A DNA stretch of 64,000 nucleotides from Pseudoclavibacter chungangensis (lineage in GTDB: Bacteria > Actinomycetota > Actinomycetes > Actinomycetales > Microbacteriaceae). The notes beneath the pieces were generated by a model. It was not told the origin of the DNA and did no database searches. It worked only from the letters and a program-made list of their open reading frames with translations. Of this stretch, positions 15,811 through 24,637 are shown one piece after another. Location of the stretch: NCBI RefSeq assembly GCF_013410545.1, contig NZ_JACCFV010000001.1, positions 3,100,001 through 3,164,000 of the forward strand. Reading direction: 5' to 3'. Position 1 is the stretch's first letter, and every line of letters begins with the position of its first letter. Made by a program: the position numbers and the translations under genes.

Positions 15811-18800
15811 GTGCTGAGCCGCACGCTGCGCGGCGTCGCAGCGATCGTCGTCCTGGCGGGGCTCCTCGTCGGCGTCCCCGTCGCGCTCACCCTGCTCGCC
15901 GGGAACCCACTGGCGATCGGGCCCGGCGGACTCCTCGGAGGGTTCGTCCGCCCCGATCTCGACGGCTCGTTCCTCATGGGCACCGTGCTGCCCTCGCTCG
16001 GCTGGCTCGCCTGGGCCTACTTCACCGTGTCCGTCGTCGTCGAAGGGGTGCGGCTGCGGACGCCGCGGCGTTCGCCCGCGCATCGACGGGGCCCCGGCCC
16101 GGCGCTCGCGGCACTGCTCCTGGGTGCGATCGTCCTGCTCGGCACCGCGCCGGTGGGGGCGGGTGCAGAGCTCCACGTGGCGACGGCCGCCCGCGCGGGC
16201 ACGACGCTGTCGTCGCCCGAATCCGTTGCGCCGCCGCCGTCAGGCGACGCATCGCCCCACCGCGCCGAACGGACCGGTGCGTCCGAGAGGCGTGACGTCC
16301 CGTCCGACGGCGGCGACGCGTCCGACGGCACGCCGACGCGCGCCACCTCGGCGCGCATCACCGTCGCCGCGGGTGACTCCCTCTGGAATCTCGCCGCCCG
16401 ACACCTCGGTGCGGGCGAGCGCTACGTGGAGCTCCTCGAACTGAACGAGGGGGTCCCACAGGCCGACAGCGGACGACTCGGCTCCGATCTGTGGCTCGAG
16501 GCGGGGTGGGTGTTACTGCTCCCCGACGACGCCGTCATGGGTGCGGACGGCGAGGGAACGCAGGGGGCCGGAGCCGACCTCGCCGGGCCGGACGAATCCG
16601 GGCCGCGGGGCGCCGAGGCGGATGCGCGAGACGTTCCCGGTGGTGCGGACGACCGCCGCGTCGCGGCATCGACCGGGGCGCCGCAACGCACCATCACGGT
16701 GGACGAGGGCGACACGCTGTGGGATCTCGCCGAGGAGCACTATGCCGACGGCACCCGGTACCCCGAGATCGCCGCCGCCAACGACATCCCCGATCCCGAT
16801 CGCATCGAGGCCGGGACGCGGCTCGTCGTCCCCGGCCTCGCGCCGTCCGAGACCGGACCGCCCGCCGACGACGGGACGCCGGACACGACACCCACGGACG
16901 ACGAGGACACCGAGGACGACGAGGACGACGATGACGAGGTAGCGGACGGGACGGAGGACGCCGACGCGGACGACGCCGCGAGCCCACCACCGGCGAATCC
17001 TTCCGCCACGTCACCCGCCGCCCCGACCGAGGACGCCCCGACGGAGGACGACGCCGCGGACGGGACGCAGGACGCCGACGCGGAGCCGACGACGACCGCC
17101 CCCGCCGCGAGCGCCGGAAACGACGCTGCCGATGCGAGCACATCCGCCTCGGCCCCCGAGGCACCCGCGGACGACGAGGAGCCCCAGCTCCTCGACGTGC
17201 GGACGGCGGGCGGCATCGGTGGCGTCCTCGCGGCGGGTATCCTCGGTTGGCTCGCCGTCCGTCGGCAGTTGCAGCGCCGACGCCGTCGCCCCGGCGAACG
17301 CATTCCCTCGCCCGACGCCGAGGCGCTCGCGGTCGAACAGGAGCTGCACGCGGTCGACGACGGCGTCGGCATGGAGGTCGTCGACCTCGCGACGCGGACG
17401 ATCGCGGTGTGGGCACAGGACACGGGCGCCGACCTGCCCGCGATCTACGCCGTCCGGCTCGCGCCCGACGAGCTCTCCGTCTACCTGGAGCTGCCCGCGC
17501 GATTGCCCGCGCCGTTCGTCCCGGTCGCCGAGGACGGTGCGGCCTGGGCCGTCGACCCGCGGGCGCTCGTCCCCCTCGAACGCATCCCCTCGGCGCCGTA
17601 TCCCGCCCTCGTGACGCTCGGACAGGACGCCGGCGGCGCGCACCTGCTCGTCGACCTCGAACAGCTCGGAGCACTGGACGTCCACGGTTCGCCCGCGCTC
17701 GTCGACGGCGCGCTCGCCGCGATCGCGATCGAGCTCGTCACATCCGCATGGTGTGAGGACCTGCAGGTCACCCTCGTCGGCATCGACCCGGGCCTGCCGC
17801 GGGCGCTCGACACGGGCCGCCTCCGACACGTGGACGACGTCGGCGCGCTCCTGCGCAATCTGCGCGGGCAGGCCGCGGACACGAGCGCGGCACTGGACGA
17901 GATCGGCGCCGAGCGCCTCGGCGCGGCCCGGGGCGCCGGCCCCGACGCGCAGCCGTGGATGCCGGAGATCGTGCTCATCGGCACGGACCTCGACGAACCG
18001 TCCCGCGCCGAGCTCGCCGAACTCGCGACGGCCATGCCGAGGCTCGGCATCGCGGCCGTCGCGCGCGGCCGGCTCGCCGACACGTGGGTGCTCGACCTGG
18101 CGCGACGAGCCGACGCCGCGCTCGTGCTGCCCGGCGGTGCGGGACGCATCCCACTCGATCCGCAACTCGTGAGCACACGCGACCGCGACCGCCTCGCCCG
18201 ACTCGCGGCGAGTACGACCCTCGATCCCCTGCCCGCACCGCCCTACTCGGCACCCATCGACGGCCTGGAATCGCTCGGAACGAGCACGGAACCGGTCACA
18301 TCGGCCCCCGTGCCCACCGCCTCGGACGCACCGGTGCGAGTGGTCGACGCATCCGACACGCGGGATGCGCCGATGCCCGACGCACTCCCCGGATGGCCGG
18401 ACGATCCCTTCGGCTTCGACACCGTGCCGGCGGTCGCCGGTGCGTCCGACGAGCCTGCCGCGTTCGACCTCGACGAGCCTGGCGCGTTCGGCCCCGCGGA
18501 TGCCGCCGACCGGCCACTCGACACCGCCGGTACCGCCGCAACCGAGCGAGACGACCGACCCGGCGTCCACGGCGTGGGGACGGACGCGGACCGGGATGCG
18601 CGCCGCCCGGCCCGCGGCGACGACGCGACGGGCGAGGACGCGCACGGCGCACCGGTCCCCGGCTCGGCCCGCCCGGCCGTGCACTCGGAACGCCGCGCCG
18701 CCCGGGCGGCCGCGTCCCGGGAACACGCCGACGACGTACCCGTCGACGAGCCGCTCGACGCGGAGGCCGGCGCGCTGCTCGCGGGTCTCGCGCGCGTGCC

Positions 18801-19566
18801 CTGGGTGCGGCTGCTCGGTCCCGTCGCCCTCCACGGCGCCGCGGGCGAACCGCCGCGCACGCCGAAGACGAGCACGGTCAACAACAGCAGCGTCAATCGG
18901 GCGACCGAACTCATCGCCTTCATGACGGTCAACCCGGGAGCGAGCGCGGTCCAGGTGCATGCCGCGTTCTGGCCGGGCCGCGACCCGCAGGGCAAGACCG
19001 CGGCCTCGAACCGCAACGGGCTCGCCACCCGGACGCGTCGCTGGCTCGGCAACGACCCGGACGGCAGCCCGTACTTCCCCCACGTCGGATCGGGTGGCTA
19101 TCGCCTGCACCCCGACGTCACGACGGATTGGCACGTGTTCCGGGCACTCGTCGGCGAGGACGTCCGGAACGCGTCGACGAGCCGGCTCCGGGCCGCCCTC
19201 GAACTCGTGGATGGCCAGCCCATCGGCGGTGTGAAGGACCGTTACTACGGCTGGGCCGAGGTGACGAGGAGCGAGATGCTCGCCGCGATCGGCGACGCGT
19301 GCCACGAACTGTCCGAGCGTCTCCTCGAACGCGGCGATCCGCATGCCGCGCGCGTCCCCGCCGCGCTCGGGCGCGAGGTCGACCCCGTGAACGAGACCTG
19401 CTGGCGCGACGCGCTCCTCGCCGAGCTCGGCGCGGGCGACCGCGACGGATTCGAACGCATCGTCGCGCAGCTTACACGCCGCCTCGACGAGTTCGAGGAC
19501 GGCTACGAACCGGAGGACGAGACGCAGGTCATCATCGACCGGGCGCGAACCGCCCAACATGTCTGA
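15811..19566 (+). CDS. Large membrane protein with two LysM domains and a C-terminal BTAD/winged-helix-like region
   Basis: This 1251-residue protein starts at GTG 15811 behind CGGGAG. Three transmembrane helices (about residues 8-30, 50-73 and 98-118) precede LysM 1 (about 182-232, ITVAAGDSLWNLAARHLG) and LysM 2 (about 294-342, ITVDEGDTLWDLAEEHY). An Asp/Glu-rich linker (about 350-460) and a fourth helix (about 466-482) follow. A long cytoplasmic part ends with a region from about residue 996 that resembles bacterial transcriptional-activator (BTAD/SARP) modules: a winged-helix-like stretch near NRATELIAFM and NGLATRTRRWLG, then TPR-like helices. LysM would hold peptidoglycan outside while the C-terminal part works inside. 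It lies between the CpaF-like and prepilin-peptidase genes. Its role as wall anchor and sensor of the machine is inferred. Confidence 0.75.
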   Translation: MLSRTLRGVAAIVVLAGLLVGVPVALTLLAGNPLAIGPGGLLGGFVRPDLDGSFLMGTVLPSLGWLAWAYFTVSVVVEGVRLRTPRRSPAHRRGPGPALAALLLGAIVLLGTAPVGAGAELHVATAARAGTTLSSPESVAPPPSGDASPHRAERTGASERRDVPSDGGDASDGTPTRATSARITVAAGDSLWNLAARHLGAGERYVELLELNEGVPQADSGRLGSDLWLEAGWVLLLPDDAVMGADGEGTQGAGADLAGPDESGPRGAEADARDVPGGADDRRVAASTGAPQRTITVDEGDTLWDLAEEHYADGTRYPEIAAANDIPDPDRIEAGTRLVVPGLAPSETGPPADDGTPDTTPTDDEDTEDDEDDDDEVADGTEDADADDAASPPPANPSATSPAAPTEDAPTEDDAADGTQDADAEPTTTAPAASAGNDAADASTSASAPEAPADDEEPQLLDVRTAGGIGGVLAAGILGWLAVRRQLQRRRRRPGERIPSPDAEALAVEQELHAVDDGVGMEVVDLATRTIAVWAQDTGADLPAIYAVRLAPDELSVYLELPARLPAPFVPVAEDGAAWAVDPRALVPLERIPSAPYPALVTLGQDAGGAHLLVDLEQLGALDVHGSPALVDGALAAIAIELVTSAWCEDLQVTLVGIDPGLPRALDTGRLRHVDDVGALLRNLRGQAADTSAALDEIGAERLGAARGAGPDAQPWMPEIVLIGTDLDEPSRAELAELATAMPRLGIAAVARGRLADTWVLDLARRADAALVLPGGAGRIPLDPQLVSTRDRDRLARLAASTTLDPLPAPPYSAPIDGLESLGTSTEPVTSAPVPTASDAPVRVVDASDTRDAPMPDALPGWPDDPFGFDTVPAVAGASDEPAAFDLDEPGAFGPADAADRPLDTAGTAATERDDRPGVHGVGTDADRDARRPARGDDATGEDAHGAPVPGSARPAVHSERRAARAAASREHADDVPVDEPLDAEAGALLAGLARVPWVRLLGPVALHGAAGEPPRTPKTSTVNNSSVNRATELIAFMTVNPGASAVQVHAAFWPGRDPQGKTAASNRNGLATRTRRWLGNDPDGSPYFPHVGSGGYRLHPDVTTDWHVFRALVGEDVRNASTSRLRAALELVDGQPIGGVKDRYYGWAEVTRSEMLAAIGDACHELSERLLERGDPHAARVPAALGREVDPVNETCWRDALLAELGAGDRDGFERIVAQLTRRLDEFEDGYEPEDETQVIIDRARTAQHV

Positions 19567-20206
19567 GGGGCACGCCGACGACCGAACGGACGCCGGGCGG
19601 GCGGTGCGGCCGAAACGACTCGCGCCCGCCGTCGCCGCCGCGACGGTGCTCGCGCTCCTCGTGGGCACGGTCGGCACGGCGGCGATCGGGCCCGAGGGCA
19701 TCGCGATCGTGCGTGTCACGGCACTCGCGGTGGTCGGTGCCGGCCTCGCGCTCGTCGACGCCCGCACGAGGCGCTTGCCTGATCTGTGCACGCTCCCCAC
19801 CATCGCGGCCCTCCTCGCGCTCGACACCGCGAGCGCCTGGATCGCCGCGCCCGACGGCGGCTCGGCGACACCCACCTCGGCAGCCGGATCGGCGTTGCTG
19901 TTGGGCTGCGCCGCCGCGGCGGCGGCCGGCGGGGGCTTCTTCGTCCTCGCGGTCCTCGGCACGATGGGTGGCGGCGACGTGAAGCTCGCGGCCCTCGTCG
20001 GCGTCGCGCTCGTTCCTGCGACCGGCTGGGGCTCGCTCGCGACCGCGGTCGTCGCCGCCTATCTGCTCGCGCTGCCCCACGCCGTCGTCTCGTCGGTCCG
20101 TCGACGGCGCGGCGCCCGCGCGGCGGAGCACCTCCCGTTCGGCCCGTACCTCATCGCGGGAGCCGCCGTCGCGTGGCTCGGGCACACGGCGGGACTCGTC
20201 GCCTGA
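19559..20206 (+). CDS. A24-family prepilin peptidase (TadV/CpaA-like)
   Basis: This 215-residue polytopic protein has the two catalytic aspartate contexts of type IV prepilin peptidases: VDARTRRLPD near residue 65 and GGGDVKLAAL near residue 139 (the FGxGD motif in variant form). It lacks the methyltransferase domain, as TadV/CpaA-type enzymes do. It would cleave class III signal peptides at the cytoplasmic membrane face. The gene overlaps the LysM-BTAD gene by 8 bases, so it belongs to the same transcript as the CpaE- and CpaF-like genes. No obvious prepilin with a G-F/E cleavage site is encoded in the window, so its substrate must lie elsewhere or be atypical. Confidence 0.85.
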   Translation: MSEGHADDRTDAGRAVRPKRLAPAVAAATVLALLVGTVGTAAIGPEGIAIVRVTALAVVGAGLALVDARTRRLPDLCTLPTIAALLALDTASAWIAAPDGGSATPTSAAGSALLLGCAAAAAAGGGFFVLAVLGTMGGGDVKLAALVGVALVPATGWGSLATAVVAAYLLALPHAVVSSVRRRRGARAAEHLPFGPYLIAGAAVAWLGHTAGLVA

Positions 20207-20433
20207 ACGCACGGGACACGCCGATCCGCGCCACGCCGCGCGCCGTCGTGCTCGACGCACCCGGTGCCCGGCTCCGGCGGCCGCCGGCCGCGCCGTGCCC
20301 GGTCTCGTCACAGCAACGGTTCGGCGCGCCGGACTTGTCGAACGGGAGCGGAACGGCCAGAGTTGAACGGGACGCCGCGATGGTGCAGATGCGTACTCAT
20401 GAGACGCTCGCCCACGCATGCGATCCTCGAGGG

Positions 20434-21123
20434 ATGGGAGCACGATCCGTGATGCCGGTGGATGTCCGCGACGACGACTTCGTTGTGCTGGCGTTCGGTG
20501 AGCGCGAACTCGTCTTCGACGTGAAGGTCGGCCGTGCATCGGCCGTCACCTCGGACGAAGTGCGCCTCGCCCGCAGCGACGACGAGATCGTGCTCGACGA
20601 CAACTGGTACGCGCGACGTTCGGTCGTCAAGACGTTCACGCTCTACGACCTCTTCCCCGAGGTCGATGCCGAGATCCTCTACCGACACTTCGCTCGGCTG
20701 CTCGGCGCGACGTTCTCGCGCGCCTACGCATCGCCGCGTCGCGGTCGCCGGGCCGCGTTCTCGACCGAGGTGCCCGATCCGACCTCCGTCAACTGGATCC
20801 GCTTCAACTACTCCGAGACCGACGACGGGTTCCTGACCCTGCACGAGTCCGGCGTGCTGCGGGCGATCACGGTCCTGAGCGACTTCGGTCTCGCCGCCTC
20901 GATCGATCCCGCGCTCGACGGACTCCCGACCGGCTGGGTCACGCTCCGCCTCTCGCATCGGCGCAACGAGGACGGTTCGTTCGTCGTCGAACGCCGACGC
21001 CGGGACGCGCGCGTCCGCTACGCCCTCTACCGGGCGGGGTTCTACGAGGGCGAGCCGGAGCGCGAGCCCGAGGACCCGTGGGTGCTCGGCGACAGCGACC
21101 TCGGGGCGCCCGGCGCCGCCTGA
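20434..21123 (+). CDS. Hypothetical protein, unknown function
   Basis: This is a protein of about 229 residues if it starts at ATG 20434; ATG 20452, with GGGAG 11 bases ahead, is an alternative. It is a soluble alpha/beta protein, rich in aromatic and acidic residues, with stretches such as TLYDLFPEVDAEILYRHF and VNWIRFNYSETDDGF, and no signal peptide or membrane helix. The composition is regular coding sequence. No family or active site is recognised. It is separated by 227 bases from the prepilin peptidase and by 124 bases from the next gene, so it is probably its own unit. Confidence 0.7.
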   Translation: MGARSVMPVDVRDDDFVVLAFGERELVFDVKVGRASAVTSDEVRLARSDDEIVLDDNWYARRSVVKTFTLYDLFPEVDAEILYRHFARLLGATFSRAYASPRRGRRAAFSTEVPDPTSVNWIRFNYSETDDGFLTLHESGVLRAITVLSDFGLAASIDPALDGLPTGWVTLRLSHRRNEDGSFVVERRRRDARVRYALYRAGFYEGEPEREPEDPWVLGDSDLGAPGAA

Positions 21124-21247
21124 GCGCACCGATCCCGGGTGCCGTCGGCGCGCACCAGCGCCCGCCGTCGCCGCCGAACCCGCCGGCCGGGCCCCGTCCC
21201 ACCGCGTCCCGCACCTGCTACGCAGCTTCGAGGCGCATGCTCGACAC

Positions 21248-21589
21248 ATGGTCTCCTACGTCGTGAATCAGGCAGGCGTCGATCAGGCGCGTCGACTCGT
21301 CGCGGCGGGCCGTGTCGATCGGGAGCGTCCCTGGCACGAGCTCGAACCGAGTACGTCCGACGAGAACGCGTTCCTCGACGCGAACGGCTGGGACGCCTAC
21401 GGTGCGTGGCACCTCGCGCTCCGCGAGGGGGCATCGGCCGAGACGAAGGAACGGTACGGGTTCGTGTACGGCGATTTCGCGGTCGTGAGCCGCGAGGCCC
21501 TCGTCGCGATCGCGCAGCGCGCGGGCGAGTGGCACCACCAGGACATCGAGGACGCCGCCCACGCGCTGCTCGAGCTGTTGGACTCCTAG
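21248..21589 (+). CDS. Small conserved-looking hypothetical protein
   Basis: This 113-residue soluble protein starts MVSYVVNQAGVDQARRLV and has motifs DENAFLDANGWDAYGAWHL and EWHHQDIEDAAHALLELL. Proteins with this pattern are common in Actinobacteria without a known role; this is recalled, not searched. No membrane segment, signal peptide or catalytic motif is seen. It faces the minus-strand gene pair that ends at 21647. Confidence 0.75.
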   Translation: MVSYVVNQAGVDQARRLVAAGRVDRERPWHELEPSTSDENAFLDANGWDAYGAWHLALREGASAETKERYGFVYGDFAVVSREALVAIAQRAGEWHHQDIEDAAHALLELLDS

Positions 21590-21646
21590 CCGGCGTCCGT
21601 TCGCCCCGGCGTCCCGAGGCACCTGCCCGGCGGCGACCGAGCGACG

Positions 21647-22195
21647 TCAACCGCGACCGTCGACACCGCGGTCACCGCGACGAGGTGGCCGTCGCCCGGG
21701 ACGATCGGGCCGTGCACCCCGTCGCGTCGGATCGGACGGATCGCTCCTGCCCGTCCGCCCGTTCGGTCGGCCCGATCGCGTCGACCGCCCGCGCTCGGGG
21801 GACGTCCGTCCCCGCGTGCCCGGCGACGTCCCGGTGGACGGGGGCGACTCGCGGCCGGGCGATTCACGTGCCGGGGGTTCGCGGAGCGGCGGCACGTCCT
21901 CCGCACCCCAGCCGCGGGGTGCATCGCTCACGAGGTGGGTGTCCGTCCCCGGCCGCTCCGGCTCGGCGTCGGAGCCGCGATCCCTCGAACCGCGCGTGGC
22001 GTCCTGGGACTCGTCGCGCTTCTCCTCGTCCTCCTCGCGGCGACGTCGCGGCCGGATCCCCTGTGCCATCACCTTCTGCGCGTGCTCCGAGACCTGGTGG
22101 ACGGTCGGCATGTGGGTACCCCCGCCGAGGGCCGAGGTCACGACGACCCCGAGGGTCAGGGCCGTGTGGGCGAGGCGTCCCCGTGCGGACGCCAT
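21647..22195 (-). CDS. Small exported or membrane-tethered protein with long charged disordered tail
   Basis: This is a 182-residue protein. The first 25 residues resemble a signal or anchor (basic start, then HTALTLGVVVTSALGGG). The rest is an Arg/Glu/Asp/Pro/Ser-rich tail with no predicted fold. The ATG at 22195 shares one base with the stop of the upstream gene (TGATG), so the two are translationally coupled. No family is recognised. The C-terminal half has the GC-rich pattern of a weakly constrained sequence, so the real protein may be shorter. Confidence 0.5.
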   Translation of the reverse strand: MASARGRLAHTALTLGVVVTSALGGGTHMPTVHQVSEHAQKVMAQGIRPRRRREEDEEKRDESQDATRGSRDRGSDAEPERPGTDTHLVSDAPRGWGAEDVPPLREPPARESPGRESPPSTGTSPGTRGRTSPERGRSTRSGRPNGRTGRSDPSDPTRRGARPDRPGRRPPRRGDRGVDGRG

Positions 22196-22836
22196 CACGG
22201 CACCCGCTCGAAGTGAGCCGCACTGACCGCGAGCAGCGTTTCGGCGAACTGCAGCATCTCGTCGACCATGAGCGCCTCGAACGTCGTGCCCGTCGCCGCG
22301 GTCCAGTCGTCCACGGCTGCGGCATCGTGCGGATCGGCGAGCGTCCGCCGCACGACCGCGCGGATCGCGTCCGCGACGGTGATCCGCTCCGCGAGTTCCT
22401 GCAGGAGGCGAACGCCGGGCTCGGACAGGACGAACGTCGAGTCGTCCGCTGTCGAGAACCGGAGCCCGTCGTCGAGGTGTTCGATCGGCTTCACGGGCCT
22501 GTCGAACACCATGCCGAAATCGAGCGCGCTCGGGCCCGCACCGGGCCCGACGACCGAGACGAGGCCGCGCTCGTCCATCCACCGCAGCCCGGCGCGCGAC
22601 GCCTCGGGGAGCGCCCGCAGCTCCTCGGTGGGGCGGGCGTCGTCCCACAGCTCGCGGCACCTCGCATCGTCGAGGATCCAGTGCCGCGGTCGCCCCGCGG
22701 TGCCGTCGGGGAGCACGTAGCTCCCGATGATCACACCGTCGTCGACGCGCGTCCCGAGCGGCACGACTCGGATCGGCCCCGGCCACCCCACCCCGTCGCG
22801 CCAACCGTCACTGCCGTCCACCCGTTCCCGCTGCAT
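22195..22836 (-). CDS. Hypothetical protein with possible PqqD/RRE-like winged-helix segment
   Basis: This 213-residue soluble protein starts at ATG 22836; GGAGGG lies 13 bases upstream, which is long, so a GTG three codons earlier is an alternative start. Residues about 120-165 (GLRFSTADDSTFVLSEPG, then LLQELAERITVADAI) follow the pattern of PqqD-like domains: a strand pair, a helix ending in a hydrophobic patch, then Thr-Val-x-Asp/Glu-x-Ile and a helix. The N-terminal half (VIIGSYVLPDGTAGRPRHW) is unassigned. No radical-SAM, YcaO or protease gene lies nearby, so a peptide-modifying role is not supported. Only the coupling to the downstream small protein is clear. Confidence 0.6.
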   Translation of the reverse strand: MQRERVDGSDGWRDGVGWPGPIRVVPLGTRVDDGVIIGSYVLPDGTAGRPRHWILDDARCRELWDDARPTEELRALPEASRAGLRWMDERGLVSVVGPGAGPSALDFGMVFDRPVKPIEHLDDGLRFSTADDSTFVLSEPGVRLLQELAERITVADAIRAVVRRTLADPHDAAAVDDWTAATGTTFEALMVDEMLQFAETLLAVSAAHFERVP

Positions 22837-23238
22837 AGCGCCCACGATTCCCTCCACGGTTCTTCCTCGGTTCTTCCGTCCTCGTCCGCATGCGCGACAT
22901 CGCCCGCATACGCGACATCGCCCGCATGCCCGCCGTCGCCGCATGCCCGCGCCACGGACGGCCCGCGGCGTCGTGCTCGTCCCCACCCGCACCGGCCCCG
23001 CTACCCGTCCCACGTGACGGGCAGCGACGCGAACGCTCGGCCCCCGCACGGCGTGCACCCCCGGCGCCCGGGCAGCCCCTCCCGCCGCGGGACTCGGATT
23101 CTGCCACGTCGCCGTCCGAGCGCGGGAGGCACCTGTGGACAACCTCGCCGACCACCGCCCGCCACCGTCGCGCGACGTGGAGCGGGACCAAGACGTCCCC
23201 TCCGGCGTCCGCCGTCCACTCGTGCGCGACCTACACTC
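22837..23238. other. 402-base divergent intergenic region
   Basis: This region lies between the minus-strand hypothetical gene and the AraC-type regulator. It holds two adjacent near-copies of an 18-bp unit (CGCGACATCGCCCGCATA, about 22894-22929) and a short TTCTTCC repeat near 22861-22878. A -10-like TACACT (23232-23237) precedes the AraC gene. No gene-like reading frame is seen. Confidence 0.5.
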
Positions 23239-24219
23239 GTGCGCTTGAGCAGCGCGGAGGGTCCGCCGTCCGATCGTCCCCGCCGGGAGCGGCCGGACGG
23301 GACCGGCGTCGGCTCCTGGTCCCGCGAGCCCCACACGGTGATCCGCCGGGCGAGCTCCGTGCCGCCGGCCGGATCGTCCGCCATCGTCGCCGCATCGGAG
23401 ATCACCACCACGCCGCTCGAGTGGGAGCCCCACGCGCACGACCACCACGAGCTCGTGTGGGTGCGCGGTGGCACGCTCACGACGAGGGCGGGCGGGCGCG
23501 TGTTCACGGTGTCGACGGGCTACGGCCTCTGGCTGCCCGCCGGCACGGTCCACTCCGGCAGGCTCACCATCGGCGTCGAGTTCTCCGACGCGCGCTTCGA
23601 ACCGAGCCGGACACCCCACGTGTTCGCGGAGCCGACCACGATCGTGATGACCCCGCTCCTCGAGGCGCTGCTCGACCACCTCGCGCGGGACGATCTCGAC
23701 GGGGCGGCGAGGGCGCGTGCGGAACGCGTCGTGTTCGACGTCATCGCTCCGGCGGAGCACGAGCTCGTGCTCCGTGTGCCCGGCGACGCGCGGATCGATC
23801 CCGTCGCGCAGGCGCTGCTCGCCGATCCGGCGGACCAGCGGAGTCTCGAGGAGTGGGCCGCCGCGCTCGACGTGAGCGAACGCACCCTGGCGCGCGCGTT
23901 CCGGCGTTCCACGGGGCTCTCGTTCACGCGCTGGCGTCAGGTGCTTCGCGTGCACGAGGCGCTCCGGCTGCTCGCGGACGGTCACGGCGTCCACGAGACG
24001 TCGCGTCTGCTCGGCTACGCCCAACCGTCCACGTTCATCGCCGCGTTCCGTCGCGTGCTCGGCACGACGCCCGGACTCTTCCACGCGGCGGCGCCGGGCG
24101 CGACGGCGCACGGCGACGACGTGGCGCGCGCCGTTCGACCGTCCCGGGCCCGGTCGGGCGACACCGGGCGCGAACCCGTCGACGGGCGTGCTCCGGGCGA
24201 GCGGACTCGGCCGTCCTGA
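23239..24219 (+). CDS. AraC/XylS-family transcriptional regulator with N-terminal cupin domain
   Basis: This is a protein of about 326 residues. The cupin-like sensor domain is recognisable by EPHAHDHHELVWVRGG and AGGRVFTVSTGYGLWLPAGTVH; the metal/ligand-type His residues in the PHAHDHHE stretch are kept. The C-terminal AraC DNA-binding domain has two helix-turn-helix units: DVSERTLARAFRRSTGLSFTRWR, quoted only in outline, and HETSRLLGYAQPSTFIAAFR. The start is uncertain. GTG 23239 gives the longest plausible protein, but TACACT at 23232-23237 would put transcription at TTG 23245, and GTG 23338 would keep the cupin intact. It lies 418 bases upstream of the iron-uptake genes in the same direction and may sense a metal or siderophore-linked signal; this is inferred. 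Confidence 0.82.
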   Translation: MRLSSAEGPPSDRPRRERPDGTGVGSWSREPHTVIRRASSVPPAGSSAIVAASEITTTPLEWEPHAHDHHELVWVRGGTLTTRAGGRVFTVSTGYGLWLPAGTVHSGRLTIGVEFSDARFEPSRTPHVFAEPTTIVMTPLLEALLDHLARDDLDGAARARAERVVFDVIAPAEHELVLRVPGDARIDPVAQALLADPADQRSLEEWAAALDVSERTLARAFRRSTGLSFTRWRQVLRVHEALRLLADGHGVHETSRLLGYAQPSTFIAAFRRVLGTTPGLFHAAAPGATAHGDDVARAVRPSRARSGDTGREPVDGRAPGERTRPS

Positions 24220-24353
24220 ACGGCCGACGCGCCGGAGCAGGCGGACCGACGCACGCGACGCGAGCGGCGCGGCGCCCCGTTCGACGCGCGTCCGCCGGGG
24301 CGGGACACGACGGGGGTGTCCGGATCGCCGTATGCCCTGTCCCGTTCTCCTGA

Positions 24354-24406
24354 TTGCGGACACCCGACCGGCTTCGTACCCTGTTGAGGCAAGGTAACCC
24401 TTACCA
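24354..24406 (+). promoter_or_regulatory. Promoter with DtxR/IdeR-type iron box for the siderophore importer
   Basis: TTGCGG (24354-24359) and TACCCT (24377-24382) are spaced by 17 bases, a good sigma-70-type pair. Directly after the -10 lies TTGAGGCAAGGTAACCCTTA (24384-24403), which matches actinobacterial iron boxes with the interrupted AGG..AAGG-TAAC-CCTTACC dyad. The repressor bound there would cover the start point, so iron-replete repression of the ABC importer is expected. The rest of the 24220-24637 interval shows no gene; a leader of about 230 bases separates the box from the first start codon. Confidence 0.82.
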
Positions 24407-24637
24407 ACCAACGTGCTGTCGCGTCGGACACCGGCCCGCAGCACCGTGGACCGTGACCGATGCCGTCGCCGCCGTCCGTCCACACCAGGTTCGTCACATG
24501 CCCCAGTCCTCGCCGTCCCTGCCCGGACCGCCCCGGCCGCACCCCCACGTCGGGCGACCGTCCGGCCGTCGTGCCGCACACGGCCCGCAGCACGTCCGCC
24601 CGCCGCGCCCGACAGCGCCCGGAACCGTGCCGACCGC

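Noticed and set aside
12357..15983. Very long minus-strand open frame opposite the CpaF-like gene
   Set aside because: It is an antisense shadow of high-GC coding sequence: no domain pattern, and the plus-strand frame has the ATPase motifs.
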